Assembly (NCBI GenBank): GCA_051745395.1
Contig: JBNJEA010000050.1
Coordinates: forward strand, 1 to 21,534
Length of the DNA: 21,534 bases
Source: JBNJEA01 sp051745395
Lineage (GTDB): Bacteria; Desulfobacterota; Desulfobacteria; Desulfobacterales; Desulfosalsimonadaceae
Reading direction: 5' to 3'
Shown: positions 15,103-21,534 of the stretch, piece by piece
Numbering within the stretch: the stretch's first letter is position 1
Layout: each line of letters opens with the position of its first letter
The notes under the pieces: model-generated
Databases searched by the model: none
What the model saw: only the letters and a program-made list of their open reading frames with translations
What the model was told of the DNA's origin: nothing
Program-made: the position numbers and the translations under genes

Positions 15103-15188
15103 GATAGCCTCCGCGCTGTATATGAATGCAAATTGTTTGTCATCAGGTTCCCGGATGATTGCCGGCCCGGCGGATCATGTCGGGCATA

Positions 15189-15635
15189 CTATTCGATATT
15201 GATGGGAATCTTTTGTTTTTGTGCATGCGGGATTTTGTTTAGATCAATGTAGAGAAAGCCGTTTTTGTATTTTGCCGTCACTTTTTCCGTGTCCACGGGG
15301 GTACGCAGATACAGTACCCGTTCAAACGGCCCGTATTGGATTTCGGCCAGCCGGTACTTGCCGTTGTCCGCCGGCGGGGCCCCGGCCCGCCGGCCGAAGA
15401 TGCGAACGGCGCGCGGATTGATCTCCAGTTCCAGGTCCTCTTTGTCCACTCCTGCGATTTCGGCAATGATGTAAATTTTTTCAGCGGTTTCATAAACATC
15501 GAGCTGGGGCTTCCAGGCCGCTTTTGAAAAGGAAAACCCCGGCCGCATCGAGTGGAACAGATCGGAAATGGTTTTGTCCAGTCGGGATTCCAGCTCATCA
15601 AAGTCGTCGGTCAACCGAATTTTGATGTATTCCAT
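15189..15635 (-). CDS. Hsp20/alpha-crystallin family small heat-shock protein
   Basis: A 148-residue ATP-independent holdase chaperone. The alpha-crystallin domain runs from about WKPQLDVYET (residue 41) through VDKEDLELEI to the family motif AKYKNGFLYIDL near 127-138. A C-terminal IPINIE gives the IxI tail motif used in oligomer assembly. I chose the ATG at 15635 because GGCAGGAG lies eight bases upstream; the open frame reaches back to 15698 without a better start. It sits upstream of lon on the same strand, so stress-damaged clients held by this protein and the protease that removes them are probably made together. Confidence 0.9.
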   Translation of the reverse strand: MEYIKIRLTDDFDELESRLDKTISDLFHSMRPGFSFSKAAWKPQLDVYETAEKIYIIAEIAGVDKEDLELEINPRAVRIFGRRAGAPPADNGKYRLAEIQYGPFERVLYLRTPVDTEKVTAKYKNGFLYIDLNKIPHAQKQKIPINIE

Positions 15636-15698
15636 TGCAACGCTCCTGCCAATCGGGTTTGGGTGTTGTATTGATCGCAAAATCCACCATGGTTTCAA

Positions 15699-15727
15699 AT
15701 ATTAATCCTTCCCCCCGGCTTTGTAAA
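15699..15727 (-). promoter_or_regulatory. Possible promoter for hsp20-lon
   Basis: On the minus strand TTTACA (15722-15727) and TAATAT (15699-15704) are separated by 17 bases. Transcription would start near 15692, about 57 bases before the hsp20 ATG. The region holds no CIRCE element and no convincing sigma32 box. Confidence 0.4.
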
Positions 15728-15780
15728 GCGGCAAAATGATGCGACAAAAATGCGTGATGTTGGGCATGGCAGCCGCCGCT

Positions 15781-15801
15781 GCCGGCAGTAATGGTGCCGG
15801 C
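15781..15801. other. Stem-loop between the acyltransferase and hsp20 genes
   Basis: GCCGGCA (15781-15787) and TGCCGGC (15795-15801) form a perfect 7-bp stem with a 7-base loop, just past the stop of the acyltransferase gene. No T-run follows in either direction, so intrinsic termination is doubtful. Confidence 0.35.
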
Positions 15802-15815
15802 CCGATCCGGGGGCT

Positions 15816-17420
15816 TCATTGAATCTTTGAGGGTTGGTTTTCGCAGGTTTTCTGTGCCGTCGGCTGGTCAAAGATCACGGTCTTGAGGTTGGGAAGGGCG
15901 GCGATTTTGCGCATGACATGCAAGCCGGCTTCTTCATAGTTTTCGATCATATCCGCGGTGACTTCCAGGGGTTCGTCCATGCACAGCCCCAGCTTGGCCG
16001 AACGCAGCCGCCACCCCCGGGCCAGGTCGGAGCCGCCGACCAAACTGATCGGCGCAATGAAATCGCCGGGCCGCATGTAGGCCTGAATATATTTGGGATT
16101 GACATACTTCATGATCACTTCCCCCTCCGGCCCGGTATAAGACCGGGAGCCTTCCGGAAAGATCAGAAACGATTCCCGCATGACGTTTTTAAACAGGTCA
16201 AAATCCTGTTGGTGTAATTCTTTCATGATATCGCCGAAATTCTGCGTTTCCAGAAAGGCTTTGAGTTCACCGGCTTTTTCCGGCGGCAGCAGGGAGCAGG
16301 GGGGGGGAAATTCGGAGGATTCCAGTTCGCGCATGGTGGAGATAAAGGCTTGGTAATCGAGTTTGTCGATCAGCATCAGGCCGGCATCCGGTAGTTTGAT
16401 CAGAAACTGGGTTTTGCCGGCGGTTTTCCGTAACGCCTCGGCCAGGCCTTCGGTTTGAATCTCCGTGGTTTTCCGCGACGGCACGGTAACGAATAAATTG
16501 CCCACATTGGCCGCGCCGTTTCGGAGCACCACGTTGGAAAACATCCGCGGGCCGACGATGGTGTTGCAGTTGCGGGTCAGGTTGTCAAATCCCAGTTTCC
16601 GCAGGGCCGATCGCACGAAATAGGGACCGAGATAGCCTTCATGGTGGCCCACGAAAAAGATCCGGCGCCCTTTTTGCTTGATTGCGGAGAGTTTCTCCAG
16701 TATGCGGACGACCTCTGAGGAACGGACGGCGGTTTTGTCATCATGCTGCAGCGACACCCGGGTTCCGTTTCGGCAAAACAGCACGAGATCCGTGACTTTT
16801 TTGCGTTCCTGGTAGGCGAAAAATTTGTGCCAGAAGGCGCAATCCGGCAAAACCGGGAAAATGCAGCGGTCGAAATGAAACGGGATGGCCAGTAGCTGCT
16901 CGATCCGGCTTTTTGAAAACTCCCGGAAGAATTTGTGCTGCAGGAGCTGGTTTTTCTTTTCAATCAGCTGCCGTTTTGCTTCGGGAAAATGCGTGTGGGG
17001 ATCGAGCCCGTGGGCGGCGGCAAACTCCATTATTTCCTCGATCAGCGCAATGGCTTTTTCATTGTGCGGCGGCGGCTGTAAGGAATATAGCTTGGTTTTG
17101 ACAAATTCGATCAGCTCGCGGAAGTTCAAATGGTTTTTCCAGCCCCGAAACCGTTCTACCAATCCGTGAAACCCCGTGACCCGGCCTATAAAGATCTGGA
17201 CCCGCAGCGAGATGCGATCGGCAATGGCGGCCAGCCGGGCAAAAAAGGAAAGCATTCGGTCGGGGATGCGATAGAAGCGGCTGCTGCCGTCGATGTGAGC
17301 GATATATTCTTCAACCTTTTCCTTGTTTTCAACCAGGAACTTGATCATTTCATCGGGGCTGTATTTTTCCCCGGCTTCCACGATCCATTTTGTCATTGCT
17401 TGTTTGTCCGGCAGTTTCAA
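15816..17420 (-). CDS. 1-acyl-glycerol-phosphate acyltransferase family protein, atypical
   Basis: A 534-residue protein with the PlsC/glycerol-phosphate acyltransferase-type signature in its second half. Family members move an acyl chain from acyl-CoA or acyl-ACP to a glycerol-phosphate lipid at the inner membrane. The block RIFFVGHHEGYLGPYFVR (about 253-270) aligns with the usual N-H-x-S-Y-L-D-P motif I. His260 is kept but the catalytic Asp is replaced by Gly265. Motif III is clear as LIFPEGSRSYTG (419-430), followed by PGDFIAPISLVGG (451-463). The first ~240 residues are a charged, mostly helical region not found in the short PlsC enzymes. Codons for Pro372-Pro374 form a C9 run. The start appears to be TTG at 17420, behind AGAGGGGG at good spacing; the ATG at 17396 has no comparable site. 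It is flanked by a spacer and the pseudogene region upstream. Confidence 0.72.
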   Translation of the reverse strand: MKLPDKQAMTKWIVEAGEKYSPDEMIKFLVENKEKVEEYIAHIDGSSRFYRIPDRMLSFFARLAAIADRISLRVQIFIGRVTGFHGLVERFRGWKNHLNFRELIEFVKTKLYSLQPPPHNEKAIALIEEIMEFAAAHGLDPHTHFPEAKRQLIEKKNQLLQHKFFREFSKSRIEQLLAIPFHFDRCIFPVLPDCAFWHKFFAYQERKKVTDLVLFCRNGTRVSLQHDDKTAVRSSEVVRILEKLSAIKQKGRRIFFVGHHEGYLGPYFVRSALRKLGFDNLTRNCNTIVGPRMFSNVVLRNGAANVGNLFVTVPSRKTTEIQTEGLAEALRKTAGKTQFLIKLPDAGLMLIDKLDYQAFISTMRELESSEFPPPCSLLPPEKAGELKAFLETQNFGDIMKELHQQDFDLFKNVMRESFLIFPEGSRSYTGPEGEVIMKYVNPKYIQAYMRPGDFIAPISLVGGSDLARGWRLRSAKLGLCMDEPLEVTADMIENYEEAGLHVMRKIAALPNLKTVIFDQPTAQKTCENQPSKIQ

Positions 17421-17613
17421 TGGCCCCCTCTTACCGGGTGTCTCCCGGATTTTTCGAAGTTCAGACAGTCGACGATCCCGGACAATTTATTGATTTTCAT
17501 TTCAATGGTCAAGTCAAACTCGTTTATGGAATTACGGATGTGTTCTGGCGTGGGAAGTTATAGGAAAACCTTGTTTTAGAAGTTCTGTCAATAGGGTTAG
17601 ACGGCGCCTTTCA

Positions 17614-18150
17614 CCTGGAAATGCGGATTACCCCATAGATCTGACCGTATCCGATTTTTCCAATCGTTCCGGCAATCAGGCCGACATCGGTTTTGCGGCA
17701 ACGCTGGTTCCCGATGCCGCCTTCTCCGTTGACGGCAGCTTCGGGGTGGCACCGCTTGCCGCGGATGTAAGCGTCAAAAAATAAATGACCTGGGCTTGAG
17801 CCGGGCGCAGCCCTATTTCCCGGAAAACCTGAATGTGGTGGTCTCCGAAGGGAATCTGGATGCGTCCGGAAACACCCGGTTCCAAATGACGCCGGAGGCG
17901 GGGCCAAGTGCGCAGTTTACGGGCACCGCCGGGATTTCGAACTTAACCGTTGTGGAAGAAAAAACCGCCCGGGATCTCACCCGATGGTCGGCTTTTGACC
18001 TAAACGGTATTGATGTGTCCTGGAACCCGGTTCGGATCAACCTCGAGGCGGTATCGCTTGCCGGCTTGCGGCAGCAGGTGGTGGTTGTAAAAGATGGCAG
18101 TCTGAATGTAAGCCACATCTATGAAACCGAACCGCAATATCGCCTCGCTT
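17614..18150 (+). pseudogene. Fragment of an AsmA-like/DUF748 protein, frameshifted and truncated at both ends
   Basis: The frame from about 17614 reads NADYPIDLTVSDFSN and then SVDGSFGVAPLAADVSVKK, ending at a TAA at 17782-17784. The next frame continues the same domain at once: INDLGLSRAQPYFPENLNV, then GNLDASGNTRF and later WSAFDLNGIDVSWNPVRI, to a stop at 18150-18152. The repeated pattern (strand-rich, L-x-P-Q-Y-x-P, SxGxLxxxG) is that of the DUF748 domain of large AsmA-like envelope proteins, which exceed a thousand residues. Only about 180 codons remain, with no start and no C-terminus. The frame break falls in an A6 run (17776-17781); one more A would restore the frame. The assignment comes from pattern recognition, so the family name is fairly but not fully certain. 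Confidence 0.65.
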
Positions 18151-18456
18151 AAAAAGTGCGCGCCGGACCCGGAACTGCAGATTCATCCGGAAATCGCGCA
18201 GAACCTGGGTATCGAAGACGGCGAATGGGTCTGCCTGGCATCGCCGCGGGGCCGGGTGGAAATCCGGGCCCGGTATTTCGGGGGCATCGATCCGCGCGTC
18301 GTCCAGGCGCCCCACGGGTTCTGGTACGGCGCGGCCGGCGGGTGGAGGCGCCTCAACAGCAACATGATCACCGATGATGAACCGCTATGCCCGGTCACCG
18401 GTTCGGTGCCCATCAAGGCACTGCTCTGCCGGGTGGAGAAAATGGCGCCGGCGTAA
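18121..18456 (+). pseudogene. C-terminal remnant of a molybdopterin-dependent oxidoreductase
   Basis: About 100 codons matching the last part of the molybdopterin dinucleotide-binding domain of the DMSO-reductase superfamily. Matching blocks are LQIHPEIAQNLGIEDGEWV, then SPRGRVEIRARYF, QAPHGFWYGAAGGW, the asparagine-rich LNSNMITDDEPLCPVTGS, and a final VPIKALLCRVEK. The N-terminal ~600 residues, including any 4Fe-4S motif and the Mo ligand, are missing. An ATG at 18121 opens the frame, but its first ~12 codons overlap the DUF748 fragment in another frame. The recombination joint therefore lies somewhere around 18135-18165. No catalytic function is possible from this piece alone. A short expressed protein cannot be excluded, but decay is the simpler reading. 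Confidence 0.75.
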
Positions 18457-19273
18457 TCTCCGGCGAATTGCCTGAAATACCGGAAAGCCCCGCCATTACG
18501 GCCGCATAGGGTGCATAAAAGGAAAATTCCGGCCCAACGCCATCCTCGGGGATACGGATCTTGCAGTACCGGAAATCGCCCTGAAAAAACATGTCATTAT
18601 AGCAGTGCTGCAGCGATTCGGACCGGACGTGTTCGAAATCCACGGAGGAAAACCGCTTAAGCGAAAAATCGATGCTTACATACACGTGGTCATCCGCGCC
18701 CAGTTGCCTGTCCCAGACCATGTAGGCATCTGCCGTTTTGCGGCTGATGAAATGATGCCGGTTGAATTGATCGAGAATGCCCGGCAGCAGGGCGCGGGAG
18801 ATTTTGCAGAATATCCGCGGAAAAAACTGATCCTGCTGCCATTTCAGGGCAATGCCCCAGCGGCTGGTCTCATCTTCGAGGGCATCTTTTAGGACGGCCT
18901 CCATGTCCTCGGTCTCCCGGCAGCCGTAGGTCTTCAAAAACAGCCGCAGGGTGGTGATGGGGTAGCCGATCGCCGGATTGATGTGGAAGTACTGGGAATA
19001 GGAAACATGGTTTTGTCCCCGGTATTGCACCTTGATCCAGTGGGCCGGCACAAGATCGAATTTTTTCCGAAGGGCGGCCTCCTGTTTCAAAATGGCTTCC
19101 GGGAGGGCCGCGATCCGCACGTATTCGCAAAGCGCCTCGAAATCCACGAAAAACAGGCTCAGCCCGGCAATATCGCGGTTTTTTGTCGAAAAGCTCAACT
19201 CGGCGTTTTCCAGCCATTCTGGCTTTACCCCGGTCACATCCGGTATCAGGCGATTACGTGGTCTTCCAGACAT
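18413..19273 (-). CDS. Hypothetical protein, third gene of the right-hand operon
   Basis: A 286-residue protein that I do not recognise. It has no signal peptide or membrane helix. The composition is rich in Phe, Tyr and His, with likely alternating strands (FPRIFCKISR, DHVYVSIDFSLKRF, FRYCKIRIPEDG) and helices, suggesting a soluble alpha/beta fold. The ATG at 19273 is preceded by TGAGGGACCACAGCA. This contains the stop of the HEAT-repeat gene and a usable GAGG ribosome site, so it is co-translated with that gene. Its last ~15 codons run antisense into the molybdopterin-oxidoreductase remnant (18413-18456). The Pro/Gly/Ser-rich tail (ITPAPFSPPGRAVP) looks unlike the rest. The native C-terminus may have been replaced when the debris arrived. 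Confidence 0.7.
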   Translation of the reverse strand: MSGRPRNRLIPDVTGVKPEWLENAELSFSTKNRDIAGLSLFFVDFEALCEYVRIAALPEAILKQEAALRKKFDLVPAHWIKVQYRGQNHVSYSQYFHINPAIGYPITTLRLFLKTYGCRETEDMEAVLKDALEDETSRWGIALKWQQDQFFPRIFCKISRALLPGILDQFNRHHFISRKTADAYMVWDRQLGADDHVYVSIDFSLKRFSSVDFEHVRSESLQHCYNDMFFQGDFRYCKIRIPEDGVGPEFSFYAPYAAVMAGLSGISGNSPEITPAPFSPPGRAVP

Positions 19274-19285
19274 TGCTGTGGTCCC

Positions 19286-20470
19286 TCAAACCAGCAGATC
19301 TTCCTCTATCCATTCTTCTTTACCCAATTGGAAAAGGGCCTGTGTTGCCGCCACGCGCACCGGTTCAGCCGGGTTTTCCAGTGTCTGGCGCAGCAAAGGC
19401 AAAGACTTTGGCGCCAGGGCGACCAGGGCCTCGGTGGCGCGGGCGCGGATCCGCCAGTTGGTATCGGCCAGCAGGTCGATCAGGCAATACAGGTCCGTGG
19501 CTCGGCCGCTGCGTGCCATGCGCGAAATCATGGCCAGGCGGACCGTAGGTTCCGTTTCCGCAAATACCGCGGCCGTCCAGTCCAGGGACTTGGTGCCGGC
19601 TAAAACGGCCGCCGCGCGGACGGCCGGATCGGGATGGTCGTAGAAGCTCTCGATGCGCGTTTCCGTATCCGGGTCGGGGGCATGGCCGAGCTGTGCAAGA
19701 CTTTCCAGCGCCGCCTGCAGTACCGGCCCGTCTGTTTTTTCGTGGATTTCCGATTTTAAAACCGGCGCCATGGCGCCCGGCCGGCTTTCCAAGCCCCACT
19801 GCATCGCCCGGATTTGGAGATCTTCGGGCAGTTGCCCCCGGTTTTCGAGCAATACCGCCAGGGCGGCATTCCCCTGCTGTTTGAGCAGCGCTTCGGTTTT
19901 ACGGGGATAGGGCCCCTTGAGCTCGGACAGCCACGCCGCAAGCGTTTTTTCGGAGAGCGGCGGCGGCGCGACCTGATGGTCGGAAAGCACGGCCACTCGG
20001 ATGGCGACATCCGGGGAAAGCCCCCGGCAGTCCGCCAGGAGGTTGGCCGCCGCCCGGCACTGATTGGCCGGGGCGGCGCGGCGGATGACGGGTTCGAGCA
20101 GGCGGACGCGTTTTTGCCAATCCAGCGCGGCGATGTGCTTTGCCGCCAGCAGGATGATGCCCGCATTGTCCGTTTTCAGAAACTCCTTTTTGGCAAATGC
20201 CGCAACCCGGGGGTCATCGAGGTTTAACACCGTGCCCGCATAGGCCAGCCGGTCCATGGTACCTTCGGTTTGCGCGCACAGAAGCAGCAGTTCGTCGATA
20301 ACATCCCGGCCCTCTATGGTGCCGCAGGCCATGGCCTGCGCCGGTTTGTCCTGGACCGCGCGCAGGACCATGGTGCGCACCTTGGGGTCCGGGTGCCGAA
20401 GGGTCCGGAAGAGGTCTTCGGCGGATGCGATGTCGACCCGGATGGTTTTGTTTTCTTCCGTGCGGTTCAT
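19286..20470 (-). CDS. HEAT-repeat domain protein
   Basis: A 394-residue protein with no signal peptide or membrane helix, composed mainly of alpha-helical repeats. HEAT-like units can be read at about 18-40 (DLFRTLRHPDPKVRTMVLRA), 277-303 (FYDHPDPAVRAAAVLAG) and 332-352 (LIDLLADTNWRIRARATEAL), with a final unit at LENPAEPVRVAATQALFQLG near the C-terminus. Each carries the DP-x-V/R-x-R-A-A pattern. Such solenoids usually act as protein-binding scaffolds, and no catalytic motif is seen. The ATG at 20470 overlaps the stop of the upstream gene as TAATG (20468-20472), and the downstream gene starts 12 bases after its stop. The close linkage suggests the three products work together. Confidence 0.85.
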   Translation of the reverse strand: MNRTEENKTIRVDIASAEDLFRTLRHPDPKVRTMVLRAVQDKPAQAMACGTIEGRDVIDELLLLCAQTEGTMDRLAYAGTVLNLDDPRVAAFAKKEFLKTDNAGIILLAAKHIAALDWQKRVRLLEPVIRRAAPANQCRAAANLLADCRGLSPDVAIRVAVLSDHQVAPPPLSEKTLAAWLSELKGPYPRKTEALLKQQGNAALAVLLENRGQLPEDLQIRAMQWGLESRPGAMAPVLKSEIHEKTDGPVLQAALESLAQLGHAPDPDTETRIESFYDHPDPAVRAAAVLAGTKSLDWTAAVFAETEPTVRLAMISRMARSGRATDLYCLIDLLADTNWRIRARATEALVALAPKSLPLLRQTLENPAEPVRVAATQALFQLGKEEWIEEDLLV

Positions 20471-21534
20471 TACGTGTCCTTTTGGCCGATGAAGTTGACT
20501 TCCACGGTGGCATCGGACATGGACCCCGCGTCATTTCGCATTTCGTTGGTAAAGGCCGTGGCGTGGGAAAAGACGTCGATGCCCAGTTCCTCGAAAACGC
20601 TCCACTTGGCGGTTTTGCCGATGCTGAGGACTTTCAGCCAGCTCAGGCTGGAATACCAGCCCACAACGATGTCCACGCCGCTCCTGTGAGTGAACTGGGC
20701 GCCGATCTTGGCCACGTTGTCCGGAAAAGGGCCTTCGGGGCCGCCGGCCCGGACCTCGTCGCCGACAAAATCCAGGTCCGTGTATTGGATTTCCGTGGTT
20801 CCCGCGTCGTCTACGGCCGTAAGGGTCGTCATTTTCAGTTCCATGGGAAAATCGATGCCGAAAACCGGGCCGGTCTCCGGGGTGGGCCGAATGGCCCGCA
20901 TCAACTGGTTGACCTTGTTGGCCGCTTCCACGGCCGGCACCAGTTCCGGCTGGACCGCTTCAACGCCGTCTTTCCCAAGGGTTTCGAGCAGGTTGATTAT
21001 GTCGATTTTTCCGATGATCTGGGGATGCAAGACCAGCTTGCCGTCGTTGCCGACGATATTTTGTTTTTCATCCCAGATGCCCTTGAAGCCGCCGGGTTTG
21101 GGGATAAAGGCCATAAGCGTCTTTAGTGCCGGCACCAGGGCCAGGGCCTTTTCCCCCAAAGTGATCAAAAGGGAGAAAAGATCAAATTTAAACGGCACGG
21201 TGATGTCGAACTGGGTTTTCCAGATCGTTTCGAAATGGCTGTCCCAGCCGTCGACCACCAGCTTTTTCCACTTGGTTTTGGCCTCCAAAGACATCTCGAA
21301 GTCCACGGTAAGCCCGATGACCATGCCGGCCTGAAACTCGTCTAAGGTGACGTGCAGGTCCATTTTGTCCTTGGAAACATCGCCGGCAACCTCCAGGCGG
21401 CCGCCGTAGTTCGGGCCGACAAGCCCGCCTTCCAAAGTAACCGATGCCTTGGAGGAAATCTTGGTGATATGAGCGGCGATCTTGGTGGTGTCCCAGAACG
21501 TATGGCCCAGGGAAAAGCCGAGATTGGCCGTGGG
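20470..21534 (-). CDS. Unrecognised protein, C-terminal part (cut by window edge)
   Basis: The frame is open from the right edge to a TAA at 20470-20472, giving the last ~354 residues. A TTG at 21435 is an internal leucine codon rather than a start, because the frame continues upstream without a stop. The visible part begins with amphipathic strands (NLGFSLGHTFWDTTKIAAHI, then SVTLEGGLVGPNYGGRLEV and DLHVTLDEF). A mixed segment with a hydrophobic helix follows (LFSLLITLGEKALALVPALK), then a strand-rich end (TEIQYTDLDFVGDEV, DIVVGWYSSLSW, ATVEVNFIG). No family, catalytic motif or membrane anchor is recognised. It is coupled to the HEAT-repeat gene through a TAATG overlap. Confidence 0.8.
   Translation of the reverse strand, partial: PTANLGFSLGHTFWDTTKIAAHITKISSKASVTLEGGLVGPNYGGRLEVAGDVSKDKMDLHVTLDEFQAGMVIGLTVDFEMSLEAKTKWKKLVVDGWDSHFETIWKTQFDITVPFKFDLFSLLITLGEKALALVPALKTLMAFIPKPGGFKGIWDEKQNIVGNDGKLVLHPQIIGKIDIINLLETLGKDGVEAVQPELVPAVEAANKVNQLMRAIRPTPETGPVFGIDFPMELKMTTLTAVDDAGTTEIQYTDLDFVGDEVRAGGPEGPFPDNVAKIGAQFTHRSGVDIVVGWYSSLSWLKVLSIGKTAKWSVFEELGIDVFSHATAFTNEMRNDAGSMSDATVEVNFIGQKDT

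Noticed and set aside
15103..15188. A separate heat-shock promoter or terminator between hsp20 and lon
   Set aside because: Only a 5-bp GCCCG/CGGGC stem and poorly spaced promoter-like boxes were seen; not enough to call a site.
17130..17579. 149-codon plus-strand open frame across the acyltransferase start
   Set aside because: It is mostly antisense to the acyltransferase N-terminus and has no domain character or start signal.

Overview
The window looks like a chromosomal piece of a Gram-negative, moderately GC-rich bacterium. It is most like an anaerobic member of the Desulfobacterota (the former Deltaproteobacteria). This is an inference from gene content, not a database match. The supporting genes are a sodium-pumping NADH:quinone oxidoreductase (Nqr) whose NqrA keeps RnfC-like iron-sulfur ligands, a heptose-bisphosphate phosphatase implying LPS, an RlpA lipoprotein, an AsmA/DUF748-type remnant and a molybdopterin-oxidoreductase remnant. 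No rRNA, tRNA, CRISPR array, integrase or transposase was seen.

Layout. (1) Positions 1-3232, minus strand: a small three-helix membrane protein, a MarC-family membrane protein, nqrA and the start of nqrB (cut by the left edge), closely spaced and probably one transcript. (2) 3233-4102: a short AT-rich spacer with a good sigma70-type promoter, driving a plus-strand metallophosphoesterase. (3) 4117-6450, minus strand: an SH3b/coiled-coil membrane-anchored protein followed by nadB. (4) 6454-6852: a divergent promoter region. (5) 6865-8415, plus strand: an AMP-dependent acyl-CoA synthetase/ligase. (6) 8427-8966: a small four-helix-bundle (23S rRNA intervening-sequence protein family) gene bracketed by two oppositely oriented hexamer-based tandem repeat tracts, wedged between two converging housekeeping genes. 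(7) 8985-12578, minus strand: rlpA, gmhB and recD2, tightly packed. (8) 12709-15727, minus strand: an Hsp20 gene and lon, with a promoter upstream and a GC-rich hairpin downstream. (9) 15816-17420, minus strand: a 534-residue acyltransferase-family protein lacking the expected aspartate of the HX4D motif. (10) About 17600-18456, plus strand: gene debris, namely a frameshifted DUF748 fragment abutting the last ~100 codons of a molybdopterin oxidoreductase. (11) 18413-21534, minus strand: three adjacent genes of unknown role (a partial protein, a HEAT-repeat protein and a hypothetical), two of them joined by a TAATG overlap.

Functionally, most genes are housekeeping: Na+/redox energetics, NAD synthesis, fatty-acyl activation, LPS heptose synthesis and envelope maintenance, DNA repair, and proteostasis (Hsp20 delivering to Lon). 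The parts most worth a second look are the repeat-bracketed four-helix-bundle element, the gene graveyard, the dicluster NqrA, the altered acyltransferase and the uncharacterised right-hand operon.
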